Assembly (NCBI GenBank): GCA_946415365.1
Contig: CAMKSE010000009.1
Coordinates: forward strand, 62,001 to 126,000
Length of the DNA: 64,000 bases
Direction: 5' to 3'
Source: an uncultured Prevotellaceae bacterium
GTDB taxonomy: Bacteria; Bacteroidota; Bacteroidia; Bacteroidales; Bacteroidaceae
Under the pieces are notes generated by a model, which saw nothing but the letters and a program-made list of their open reading frames with translations, was not told where the DNA came from and did not search any database. The translations under genes were made by a program, and so were the position numbers. Each line of letters starts with the position of its first letter. Within the stretch, counting starts at the first letter, position 1. This document shows, one piece after another, positions 30,758 through 37,989 of the stretch.

Positions 30758-30765
30758 TATCTTTG
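30758..30765 (+). promoter_or_regulatory. -7 box of nth
   Basis: TATCTTTG, 19 bp before the nth ATG. No clear -33 box at the usual spacing. Confidence 0.55.
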
Positions 30766-30784
30766 CAGCATATTTTGTAAACCC

Positions 30785-31432
30785 ATGAAGGAAAAGAGAT
30801 TCGACGAGATACTGGCCCACTTCCGGGAGAAGATGCCAGATGTCAATACGGAGTTGGAGTTCGGAAGCGTGTTCCAACTGTTAGTGGCAGTGGTGCTGAG
30901 TGCCCAGTGTACCGACAAACGCATCAACCAGGTGACGCCAGACCTGTTCCGCCGTTACCCTGATGCCAGGACGATGGCCCAAGCAGAGCCCGAGGATGTG
31001 CTGGAGTATATCCGCAGCGTCTCCTACCCCAATGCGAAAGCCGCTCATCTCGTGCAGATGGCCAGGACGCTGGTGGAGCGTTTTGATGGCGAAGTACCGC
31101 AGGAAATGAACGACCTACTCGACCTGCCCGGTGTAGGTCGGAAGACCGCCAACGTCATCCTCAGCGTCGCCTTCGGTCAATCTGCCCTGGCCGTCGACAC
31201 CCATGTCTATCGCGTCGCCCATCGGCTGGGACTGGTATCCAAGCACGACAACACGCCCTACAAGGTGGAACTGGCACTGACCCGTCATATCCCCGCTGAT
31301 GACATCCCCCGTGCCCACCACTGGCTGCTACTCCACGGCCGCTACGTCTGTACCTCCCGCAAGCCCCATTGTGAGAAGTGCGACATCTCACACCTCTGTC
31401 CGAAGCTCATCGATGGCTCAAAACTGGAATAA
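30785..31432 (+). CDS. nth: Endonuclease III
   Basis: A 215-residue base-excision DNA glycosylase/AP lyase for oxidised pyrimidines. The helix-hairpin-helix LPGVGRKTANVI carries catalytic Lys120, and Asp138 lies in AVDTHVYRV; both match E. coli numbering. The [4Fe-4S] cluster ligands Cys189, 196, 199 and 205 (C-X6-C-X2-C-X5-C) are all present. It is divergent from the beta-galactosidase gene and followed 15 bp later by a small lipoprotein gene. Confidence 0.96.
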   Translation: MKEKRFDEILAHFREKMPDVNTELEFGSVFQLLVAVVLSAQCTDKRINQVTPDLFRRYPDARTMAQAEPEDVLEYIRSVSYPNAKAAHLVQMARTLVERFDGEVPQEMNDLLDLPGVGRKTANVILSVAFGQSALAVDTHVYRVAHRLGLVSKHDNTPYKVELALTRHIPADDIPRAHHWLLLHGRYVCTSRKPHCEKCDISHLCPKLIDGSKLE

Positions 31433-31447
31433 ACAATCAAGAACAAG

Positions 31448-31999
31448 ATGAAAATACTGAAAGTAGCCTTAAGTATGCTGTCACTGACAGGGATCACCTC
31501 ATGCGGTAGTCTGAAACCTTGCCCCATCTCTACGGGCACCACAAAGATTGTGTACAGTGAGCATGAAAACTCAGGGATCGCCATTTCGATAACATACGAG
31601 ATTACCCAAGACTCGCTGGTCTGGGATTATAGGGAACCCCGGAACGACTGCCACCTCAAGGATGTGGCCCGATACGACCGACAGAGCTTCGAGGCTTTGG
31701 TGACCGAGCTCTCCACTATCCACTTCCACGCCAAAGACACCCACGACGTCAGTTCAGGCGGCAGCGGATGGGGCTACAGTTTCTACAACGAGAAGGAGTG
31801 CTACTTCCACTACAACGACAAGTTCAAGCTGTCCGGCAGCTACGAGACGGTGACCGACGTGATCCTGCAGTTTGTATCGAATCACAAACCCGAGGGTCTC
31901 AGAGTCTTCGATGAACTCAAATCAGAGCCCCACGAAGGTGCCATGTTCGGTGAGTTCGAACATCTCCCCCAACCCCTTGAGCCCTATATCGTCCATTGA
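31448..31999 (+). CDS. Small lipoprotein, unknown
   Basis: A 183-residue protein with a lipoprotein signal (LSLTGITSCGS, Cys19). The mature sequence is a mixed alpha/beta domain (KIVYSEHENSGIAISITYEI, then GSGWGYSFYNEKECYFHYND). No family recognised and no catalytic motif visible. It follows nth closely and probably is transcribed with it; a strong convergent terminator follows 22 bp after the stop. Confidence 0.65.
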   Translation: MKILKVALSMLSLTGITSCGSLKPCPISTGTTKIVYSEHENSGIAISITYEITQDSLVWDYREPRNDCHLKDVARYDRQSFEALVTELSTIHFHAKDTHDVSSGGSGWGYSFYNEKECYFHYNDKFKLSGSYETVTDVILQFVSNHKPEGLRVFDELKSEPHEGAMFGEFEHLPQPLEPYIVH

Positions 32000-32021
32000 A
32001 ATAACATACAGCGCTAAAAAA

Positions 32022-32049
32022 AGCAGGTTACCGTGAAAAGTAACCTGCT
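32022..32049. terminator. Bidirectional terminator
   Basis: AGCAGGTTAC and GTAACCTGCT form a perfect 10-bp stem around CGTGAAAA. The minus-strand side runs into TTTTTTT, so it mainly ends the sigma-factor operon; it also follows the plus-strand lipoprotein gene. Confidence 0.88.
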
Positions 32050-32054
32050 GATAT

Positions 32055-32504
32055 TCATTTATGACGGCGTCCTTGGCCCCAGTCCGTGAAGGCACGTCGA
32101 TGAAAGCGATCCTCAGCGCGAAGCACATCGAAGACCTTCGAGGCAGAGAGGACGGTGAAGAACTTATTGTGATAAGTCTGTTGAATCTTCTTCAACTCCA
32201 ACTCCACCTCATCACGCTTCTGCACCAGCTTCTTACAACTGGCATCGTCGGTGGGTTTTACACGACCTTCCTCCCGCATCTTAGCGAAGACGGCACGCTG
32301 CTTCTGCTGCATCTCACGGTAGATGGGAAAGAACTTGGCAGCCTCATCGGCAGTGAGGTTGGCCTGCTGGGTAATGAACTGCTCCATCTCAGCCTGGAAC
32401 TTCTCGGGAGAGAACTTCTGAGGCGTGGTGTTCTGTGGCTCTTCGGCCAGACAGACCAACACACCCGTCAGGAGGGACATCATGCAGATTAAGACTTTCT
32501 TCAT
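32055..32504 (-). CDS. Spy/CpxP-like periplasmic protein
   Basis: A 149-residue secreted helical protein (signal peptide ending near VCLAEE). The core FSPEKFQAEMEQFITQQANLTADEAAKFFPIYREMQQKQRAVFAKM is an LTxxQ-like amphipathic helix pattern found in Spy/CpxP and heavy-metal-sensor-like proteins. Such proteins bind unfolded envelope proteins or modulate stress sensors. As last gene of an operon with an ECF sigma factor it is a likely stress-response output or feedback element; inference from context. Confidence 0.72.
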   Translation of the reverse strand: MKKVLICMMSLLTGVLVCLAEEPQNTTPQKFSPEKFQAEMEQFITQQANLTADEAAKFFPIYREMQQKQRAVFAKMREEGRVKPTDDASCKKLVQKRDEVELELKKIQQTYHNKFFTVLSASKVFDVLRAEDRFHRRAFTDWGQGRRHK

Positions 32505-32515
32505 TTCTATAAATA

Positions 32516-32860
32516 TTAATAGTCAGACAGACAGGCGTAGATATCCTGATTGTCAAGCATCATATAATCGGCCGCCTCATTGATAAACGTTTCGTCAGGC
32601 TCCTGGATGACCTCAGCCACCTGACCCTGCGGCATGGTGGATGCCTTCGGCCACAACATCCATGCGGTTGCACAGACAAACAGGGCACACACGCTGGCAG
32701 CAGCGTAGAACACAGGACGCATCCACACGCTCTTGGCACGTGGACGACGCTCAGGCAGCGACTGCATCACCTGATCGGTCAACTGCTCGAAATAGCCTTC
32801 CGGAACCACGAACGGATTCCGTTTGCCAACCAATTTTTCTATATACTTATCTTCTTTCAT
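32516..32860 (-). CDS. Single-pass membrane protein, probable anti-sigma factor
   Basis: A 114-residue protein with a charged cytoplasmic half (NPFVVPEGYFEQLTDQVMQSLPERRPR), one transmembrane helix (about residues 49-70, YAAASVCALFVCATAWMLW) and a short acidic periplasmic tail. The 'NPF-VPEGYFE' motif is common in Bacteroidetes proteins encoded directly after ECF sigma genes. It probably holds the sigma factor at the membrane. No ZAS zinc motif (HxxxCxxC) is present. Confidence 0.7.
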   Translation of the reverse strand: MKEDKYIEKLVGKRNPFVVPEGYFEQLTDQVMQSLPERRPRAKSVWMRPVFYAAASVCALFVCATAWMLWPKASTMPQGQVAEVIQEPDETFINEAADYMMLDNQDIYACLSDY

Positions 32861-32891
32861 CGCATATATGACGTAAAATTATTCAAATGGT

Positions 32892-33446
32892 TTAATCGCG
32901 GGACTTAAAAAATTCAGAGATTTTCTTCACGGCGATATGATAGGACGCCTTCAGGGCTCCTTCGGAGGTACCAAGAAGGTTACTGATGTCGCTGTATTTC
33001 ATCTCTTCATAATAGCGCAACTGGAACACGGTACGCTGAACATCGGGCAATGAGGCGACGGCCTCTTGCAACAGGGCCTCGGTCTCTGAGCCGTCGAAAT
33101 AGCTGTCGGCCAGAAGGGAACTAGCCACCGAAGGATCGTCATTGCTGACCGTCGAGTGCTGATGGTTGCGACGCAGAAAGTCGAGCGACTCGTTGATGGC
33201 GATGCGTGACAACCAGGTGAGAACCTTCGACTCACCGTGGAAACTGTCGAGGCCGTTCCAAGCCTTCAGAAAACTGTTCTGCAGCACGTCGTTGGCATCC
33301 TCATGGGTCAGTACGATACGGCGCACCATCCAGTAGAGCTGTTCGCTATACTGTCGCACCATCAACTCGAAACCTTTGCGCTGGCTAGCGGGCTTGGATA
33401 GTAACTGCTGAATCTGCTGGTCGTCGTACATCTCCATCATCTTCAT
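32892..33446 (-). CDS. ECF-type RNA polymerase sigma factor
   Basis: A 184-residue sigma-70 family protein with region 2 (FELMVRQYSEQLYWMVRRIVLTHEDANDVLQNSFLKAWNGL, split here by the usual DANDVLQ motif) and region 4 (LPDVQRTVFQLRYYEEMKYSDISNLLGTSEGALKASYHIAVKK). Its ATG overlaps the L,D-transpeptidase stop by 4 bp (ATGA), so translation is coupled. The membrane protein and Spy-like gene follow. The arrangement resembles envelope-stress sigma systems; the signal is unknown. Confidence 0.92.
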   Translation of the reverse strand: MKMMEMYDDQQIQQLLSKPASQRKGFELMVRQYSEQLYWMVRRIVLTHEDANDVLQNSFLKAWNGLDSFHGESKVLTWLSRIAINESLDFLRRNHQHSTVSNDDPSVASSLLADSYFDGSETEALLQEAVASLPDVQRTVFQLRYYEEMKYSDISNLLGTSEGALKASYHIAVKKISEFFKSRD

Positions 33447-35020
33447 TGTGGCAGAAACTGTTTCATCTCACGGCTGATAACCTTGTCGTAACCGTAGAGG
33501 TCGGGCCACTGTTCTATAGAACCTGTCTTGGGATCGGGATAAACCGTATAATAATTAATGAACACGGGTACGCGCGGAACGACATCATGATAAGGCATCA
33601 GCCGGAGCGGACGGGGTCCACCGGCATGGTCTATCAGATACTGCCTGCCTCGCTCGGTTTGCGGACGAATATCCATGGAGAGGCGGATGCGGTCAAGCGT
33701 CCACTCATCGGCAGCAGGCAGCAGGAAACAGGCCAGGTCAAAGGGTTTCTGCACACGGACACAGCCATGAGAGAGGGTGCGCCGCTCGCGCTGGAAGGCA
33801 CCACGGTTGTTGGTATCATGGAGATAGACACCGAAATTGTTGGGAAAACGGAAGACAATCCGGCCGAGGGAGTTGCCAACCCCTCCCTTCTGGCCAATCC
33901 TGAATCTTCTTTCCCTCATCTCGGCACCTGTCACACCAGCGGGATCAAGCGTATCACCTGACTGACGGTCTACGATATAATAACGGTGACGGGCAAAATA
34001 GGCAGAGTCACCGCCATGGGCAGACACTTCGTTATTCACAATCGACTGTGGAATGATCCAATCGGGATTCACCTGCAGATGGGTGATCTCACTTTGCAAC
34101 AGCGGTGTCTTCGTGGCGTAGGCACCACAGCAGATACGCATGTCGAGTACGGTATCCCCCCCGACAGCCCACAGTTGCAGGGCGGGAATGTTCACAAGGA
34201 TATAGCGCCCTGGGCCGTCAGGACGCTTTACCTGCCAACGGCAACGCTCCATATTGACAGCTATCTTTTGGCGCGACGCCTGATCAGGGGCGGCGGTCAA
34301 CTCCTTCTGTAACGTCTGATAGAGTGGATCGGCAGGCTGCGACTGGAACAGATAGTCCATACGGTCAGCACCCTCCAACTTTCTCACGGGTTCGTCATAG
34401 TCAGGCGCCTTCACCTCGTAGTCGAAAAGCCTCGCATAGCCATCGCCATCGGTCTTATAGTCCATACGGTTCAGCATCTTATCCGGGCGTACGAATCCAT
34501 AGCGCTGTCCGACGGTATAACGGGCATAGGCCTTCGACAACAGATAGTCGAGACGTGGCAGCACCTCGTTGATGCTCTGTCCGACAGAGTCGAAGGCGAG
34601 TTTGTGGACGACCTCGAGGTCGGCAGCAATCTGCGGCAGGAAGAAGGCGGCAGGATCAAGACCATGGCGGGACAGTTCGCGGTGAAGGAACGACAGCAGG
34701 GTGTCGGCCTGTGATGATACGCCAAGACGTGAGAACCACAATGGTGCATTCTCATACTTGCCAATGGAGGCATAGCGGCTATGGATAGGATCATCGGCCG
34801 CCCATCTTAACGTGTCGGCATTTAAAAGATGCGTCAGACACTGCTCCATCTGGAGGGTATCCAACGCATATACATATTCTCCGAAAGCGGAATGTTCGGC
34901 CTCGTCATACTCACGGTTCCCGTTGACACAGGAAGCCAAGAGCACCAAGGCACCTGTCAGTGCAAGGACTAACGGACGGAAACCTTGCGGACCACCTTGC
35001 CAACCTTGACGATATAGCAA
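33443..35020 (-). CDS. L,D-transpeptidase (YcbB/LdtD-like) lipoprotein
   Basis: A 525-residue lipoprotein with a YkuD domain that forms 3-3 peptidoglycan cross-links or attaches proteins to peptidoglycan. The catalytic motif is SHGCVRV with Cys420 and His418; upstream are YILVNIPALQLWAVGG and NNFGVYLHDT typical of the fold. The N-terminal half is a helical scaffold as in YcbB. The start appears to be TTG at 35020, inside the previous gene, giving a signal peptide with RPLVLALTGALVLLASC. Position directly before an ECF sigma gene, with a 4-bp overlap, suggests cell-wall stress control. Confidence 0.88.
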   Translation of the reverse strand: MLYRQGWQGGPQGFRPLVLALTGALVLLASCVNGNREYDEAEHSAFGEYVYALDTLQMEQCLTHLLNADTLRWAADDPIHSRYASIGKYENAPLWFSRLGVSSQADTLLSFLHRELSRHGLDPAAFFLPQIAADLEVVHKLAFDSVGQSINEVLPRLDYLLSKAYARYTVGQRYGFVRPDKMLNRMDYKTDGDGYARLFDYEVKAPDYDEPVRKLEGADRMDYLFQSQPADPLYQTLQKELTAAPDQASRQKIAVNMERCRWQVKRPDGPGRYILVNIPALQLWAVGGDTVLDMRICCGAYATKTPLLQSEITHLQVNPDWIIPQSIVNNEVSAHGGDSAYFARHRYYIVDRQSGDTLDPAGVTGAEMRERRFRIGQKGGVGNSLGRIVFRFPNNFGVYLHDTNNRGAFQRERRTLSHGCVRVQKPFDLACFLLPAADEWTLDRIRLSMDIRPQTERGRQYLIDHAGGPRPLRLMPYHDVVPRVPVFINYYTVYPDPKTGSIEQWPDLYGYDKVISREMKQFLPQ

Positions 35021-35286
35021 CCTTTAGGAATGTTTAGTTCGATTCTCTGAGCAGGACTGCTGATCTCGACGCTCAGGACCTTCTTTCCCGTGAGCGAGAC
35101 AACCTCCAGCGTGCAGCCCTCAGCACCCGTCACCATCAGGACGCCATTGGCATAGACCACGTCGGCCTCTTGCTCAGCATACATCTCCATGACTCCAGCC
35201 ATATAGGCAGGCGCAGCACTGACTGCCAGAGGCGTCAGCCATGAGAACATCACGGAGAGTACGAATATAAGTAAACGTCTTACCAT
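34969..35286 (-). CDS. Small secreted protein resembling an isolated T9SS C-terminal domain
   Basis: Start ATG at 35286 gives 105 residues with a signal peptide (RRLLIFVLSVMFSWLTPLAVSA); an upstream in-frame start overlaps the promoter. The mature part (TLEVVSLTGKKVLSVEI, then IPKGCYIVKVGKVVRKVSVR) has the strand pattern and terminal Lys/Val motif of a type A T9SS sorting domain but with no cargo domain in front. It is first in the operon with the L,D-transpeptidase and ECF sigma genes and overlaps the former by 52 bp. Function unknown. Confidence 0.68.
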   Translation of the reverse strand: MVRRLLIFVLSVMFSWLTPLAVSAAPAYMAGVMEMYAEQEADVVYANGVLMVTGAEGCTLEVVSLTGKKVLSVEISSPAQRIELNIPKGCYIVKVGKVVRKVSVR

Positions 35287-35309
35287 ACGCAAATAACTAT
35301 AGTTTGGTG

Positions 35310-35340
35310 CAAAGTTAGCAATTTTATGCGAAACGACAAA
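35310..35340 (-). promoter_or_regulatory. Promoter of the ldt-sigma operon
   Basis: Minus-strand -7 TAACTTTG (35317-35310) and -33 TTTG (35340-35337), 19 bp spacing, both exact consensus. Leader about 20 nt to ATG 35286. Confidence 0.7.
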
Positions 35341-35374
35341 ACTTTTTGGCAAGAAATTGCATATTCAGGCCTTA

Positions 35375-36289
35375 TTATACGTCAAAAACAGCCATTTCGT
35401 TGGTCAGAAACGTGTTTTCGAACACTTCTTTGGCCTCATCGAGCAACACATGCTCATCTTCATAACGGGCACTGTAATGCCCCAGCAACAACTTCCCCAC
35501 CCCAGCCTTACGGGCCACCATAGCCGCCTGACGGGCAGTGGAATGACAATACTTATCGGCATTCTTGAGATGGTCCTCGCCATAGGTACTCTCATGATAC
35601 AGGGTGTCAACGCCCTTAAGCTGTTCAGCCAACTGAGGCATATACCGGGTGTCACTGATATAAGCATATCGTCTGACAGGATCGGCAGGGGTGACCAACT
35701 GAGAATTAGGAATCACGTCACCATCGGCAGTGATCCAGTCGGCACCGCTCTTGATGTTGTTCACCTGACTCCGCGGAATATCGTAGCTCTCCAGCATGTC
35801 TGGACGGATATGCGGCTGAGTAGGTTTCTCACTGATCAGATAACCACAGCAGGGCACCCGATGCTCCAACGGGATGCTCTCGACGATAATGCTGCGATCC
35901 TCATAGACCGCCTTACGAACCATGGTGTCAACAGGATGGAACTTGACGTCAAAGCCCAGGTCGTGGGTAAAGAATGTGATCTGTTCCTGAAGGATTGGCC
36001 CCAGTTCCTTGGGGGCATGGATGTGGAGCGTCGCCGTACGCCCCACAAGTCCGAAGGTGGAGATCATGCCGATCAGTCCGAAACAATGGTCGCCGTGCAG
36101 GTGGGTGATAAAGACATGGCCCAACTTCGTGAAGCGCATGTGACTTCTGCGGAGTTGCATCTGCGTTCCTTCAGCGCAGTCTAACATCAGGAGTCTGTCG
36201 CGTACCTCCACCAGTTGGGAGGACGCATTGTGACGAAGGGTGGGAAGCGCACTTCCACACCCTAATATATGTACTCTGAATGGCTCCAC
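35375..36289 (-). CDS. rnz: Ribonuclease Z
   Basis: A 304-residue metallo-beta-lactamase-fold endonuclease that removes 3' trailers from tRNA precursors. The zinc motif FITHLHGDHCFGL (residues ~60-72), the exosite-like region (QEQITFFTHDLGFDVKFHPV), YISDTRY and the final HYSARY are present. The start is a GTG at 36289, 7 bp after the preceding stop. It is the third gene of mazG-lipoprotein-rnz. tRNA-Phe in this window lacks an encoded CCA, so it is a possible substrate. Confidence 0.94.
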   Translation of the reverse strand: MEPFRVHILGCGSALPTLRHNASSQLVEVRDRLLMLDCAEGTQMQLRRSHMRFTKLGHVFITHLHGDHCFGLIGMISTFGLVGRTATLHIHAPKELGPILQEQITFFTHDLGFDVKFHPVDTMVRKAVYEDRSIIVESIPLEHRVPCCGYLISEKPTQPHIRPDMLESYDIPRSQVNNIKSGADWITADGDVIPNSQLVTPADPVRRYAYISDTRYMPQLAEQLKGVDTLYHESTYGEDHLKNADKYCHSTARQAAMVARKAGVGKLLLGHYSARYEDEHVLLDEAKEVFENTFLTNEMAVFDV

Positions 36290-36296
36290 CGGCTAG

Positions 36297-36992
36297 TCAG
36301 ATCTTATTGAACTCGTCGTTGGTCTCTTCCAGTTCCAAACCATGGAGGTCCACCTTCGGCTTCGGCTTCCAACGGCTGTACTCGAAGGTTTCTGTCTCAT
36401 CGCGCGGTTTGCCGAGCGTGCGGTAGGCCAGGGTGTCGGGACCAAGTGTGAGGATCTCATAGCGGTTCTCCTCTTCCTCGTCGCCACCACCTTCACGCAT
36501 GAGCAAAATCTCAAGGTCACCATTGAAGATCTTCCACGTCCGATAGACGATAACCGACTGGTCGATGCTCTCGGCCACACCACCCTCCTTGATACGGATA
36601 CCAATCTCTGCACTGCCGTCAATGGGATCAGGCATCACCCAATCACCCATCAGTGTATTGAGGTTGATAACAAGCGTGGCCTCTGTCTTGGCCTTGTTGG
36701 CGATGACTGCCACACGGTCAGCAACCTGAAGACCACCAAACACCTTACCTCTCTCCTGAGCATTCGTCAGACTGAGCGTCAACGTGTCACCACTGTCGGT
36801 AATCATCTCTAGTGTGTTCATCGCCGTACCATCAGTACAGATGCCATAGATGGTCTGATCCGTAGGGATGGTATACTCCGTCTTTGTGGTATCCTCCTCG
36901 GCCTCAGCCTGTTGCTGATTACCTCCACCACCACAACTGCCTGACAATAGCATCACGGCAGCAGTCATCACAAATAATACAATCTTTTTCAT
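36297..36992 (-). CDS. Lipoprotein, unknown (lipocalin-like)
   Basis: A 231-residue lipoprotein with lipobox Cys20 (MLLSGSCGGGG) and a Gln/Glu-rich linker. The mature part is beta-rich with two parts: TIYGICTDGTAMNTLEMITDS...LTLSLTNA and a YRTWKIFNGDLEILLMREGG...LTLGPDTLAYRTLG region like a META/lipocalin-type barrel. No enzymatic motif. It lies between mazG and rnz with small gaps, so it is probably co-transcribed. Function unknown. Confidence 0.68.
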   Translation of the reverse strand: MKKIVLFVMTAAVMLLSGSCGGGGNQQQAEAEEDTTKTEYTIPTDQTIYGICTDGTAMNTLEMITDSGDTLTLSLTNAQERGKVFGGLQVADRVAVIANKAKTEATLVINLNTLMGDWVMPDPIDGSAEIGIRIKEGGVAESIDQSVIVYRTWKIFNGDLEILLMREGGGDEEEENRYEILTLGPDTLAYRTLGKPRDETETFEYSRWKPKPKVDLHGLELEETNDEFNKI

Positions 36993-37003
36993 CTCTTATA
37001 TCA

Positions 37004-37879
37004 TTATAGTTTTTCGTTTCTTTTTGCTTCATCCCAAAGTTGATCCATCTCCTCCAACGTCATGGCTGTCAATGGCTTACCAATCTTAATACTATGAGCC
37101 TCGATATAGTTGAAACGGTCGATAAACTTACGGTTGGTCTTCTCCAAGGCATTGTCGGGATTCAGTTTATAAAGTCGCGCCGCATTGATGACGGAGAAGA
37201 GGAAATCGCCCAGTTCCTCCGTAGAGCGTTCCTTGTCTTCCTTTTCCAATTCTGCCTCTAATTCTTCGAGTTCCTCGCGCACTTTCTTCCAGACGTCCTG
37301 ACGGTCTTCCCAGTCGAAGCCCACATGACGGGCCTTGTCCTGAATGCGATAGGCCTTGATCAGGCTTGGCAAAGCCTCGGGTACGCCGGAGAGCACACTC
37401 TTGTTACCGTCTTTTTCCTTGAGTTTGATCTGCTCCCAGTTGTCGAGTACCTGGGAGACACTAGTTATACTAGTTTGACTAGTCGGGCTAGTGTAACTAG
37501 TCGGGCTAGTCTCCTCAGGTACAAAAGGCAGCGGCTTGGGATCTTCGGCATTAATCTGCGAGGGATGATAGACATGGGGATGACGAGTAATCATCTTCTT
37601 CGTCAGCGCATTGCAGACGTCGGCCATATCAAACTGCTCCTGTTCCTCTGCAATCTTGGCATAGAAACAGATGTGCAACAACACATCGCCCAGTTCCTTG
37701 CAGATATCATGGATGTCGTTCTTGATCAGGGCATCGCAGAGTTCGTAGGTCTCCTCGATGGTATTGGGTCTCAGACTCTCGTTCGTCTGCTTCTTGTCCC
37801 ACGGACAATTGGCCCTTAACGCGTCTAACACGTCAAGAAAACGCCCGAAAGCCTGCATTTTTTCCTCTTTTGTGTGCAT
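37004..37879 (-). CDS. mazG: Nucleoside triphosphate pyrophosphohydrolase MazG
   Basis: A 291-residue two-domain MazG that hydrolyses (d)NTPs to NMP and PPi. Both EExxE-ExxD metal motifs are visible: IEETYELCDAL...KELGDVLLH in the first domain and REELEELEAELE...EELGDFLFSV in the second. ATG at 37879 (MHTKEEKMQAFGR) fits the family N-terminus; ATG at 37885 is possible. Residues 124-141 (TSPTSYTSPTSQTSITSV) are an extra segment coded by six 9-bp repeats between the two domains, at the place where relatives go straight to the WEQIK segment. Confidence 0.93.
   Translation of the reverse strand: MHTKEEKMQAFGRFLDVLDALRANCPWDKKQTNESLRPNTIEETYELCDALIKNDIHDICKELGDVLLHICFYAKIAEEQEQFDMADVCNALTKKMITRHPHVYHPSQINAEDPKPLPFVPEETSPTSYTSPTSQTSITSVSQVLDNWEQIKLKEKDGNKSVLSGVPEALPSLIKAYRIQDKARHVGFDWEDRQDVWKKVREELEELEAELEKEDKERSTEELGDFLFSVINAARLYKLNPDNALEKTNRKFIDRFNYIEAHSIKIGKPLTAMTLEEMDQLWDEAKRNEKL
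37457..37510 (-). repeat. In-frame 9-bp ACTAGT repeat inside mazG
   Basis: Six units, coding strand ACTAG(C/T)NNN (CCG, TAC, CCG, CAA, ATA, GTC), encode TSx six times. The same 9-mer recurs twice in valS on the other strand. Confidence 0.75.
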
Positions 37880-37898
37880 AAACATTAAAATATTGGGG

Positions 37899-37906
37899 CA
37901 AAGATA
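37899..37906 (-). promoter_or_regulatory. -7 box of mazG operon
   Basis: Minus-strand TATCTTTG, 20 bp before ATG 37879. -33 region is occupied by the heptad repeat and has no clear TTTG. Confidence 0.5.
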
Positions 37907-37910
37907 CGAA

Positions 37911-37938
37911 ATAATTCATAATTCATAATGCATAATTC
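37911..37938. repeat. 7-bp tandem repeat between mazG and valS
   Basis: Units ATAATTC, ATAATTC, ATAATGC, ATAATTC lie in the divergent promoter region, between the two -7 boxes. Confidence 0.65.
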
Positions 37939-37950
37939 ATATTATTTTAC

Positions 37951-37958
37951 TAATTTTG
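37951..37958 (+). promoter_or_regulatory. -7 box of valS
   Basis: TAATTTTG, 31 bp before the valS ATG at 37990. Confidence 0.5.
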
Positions 37959-37989
37959 CACCGATTTTTGAAAATTATTAAACAATTAT

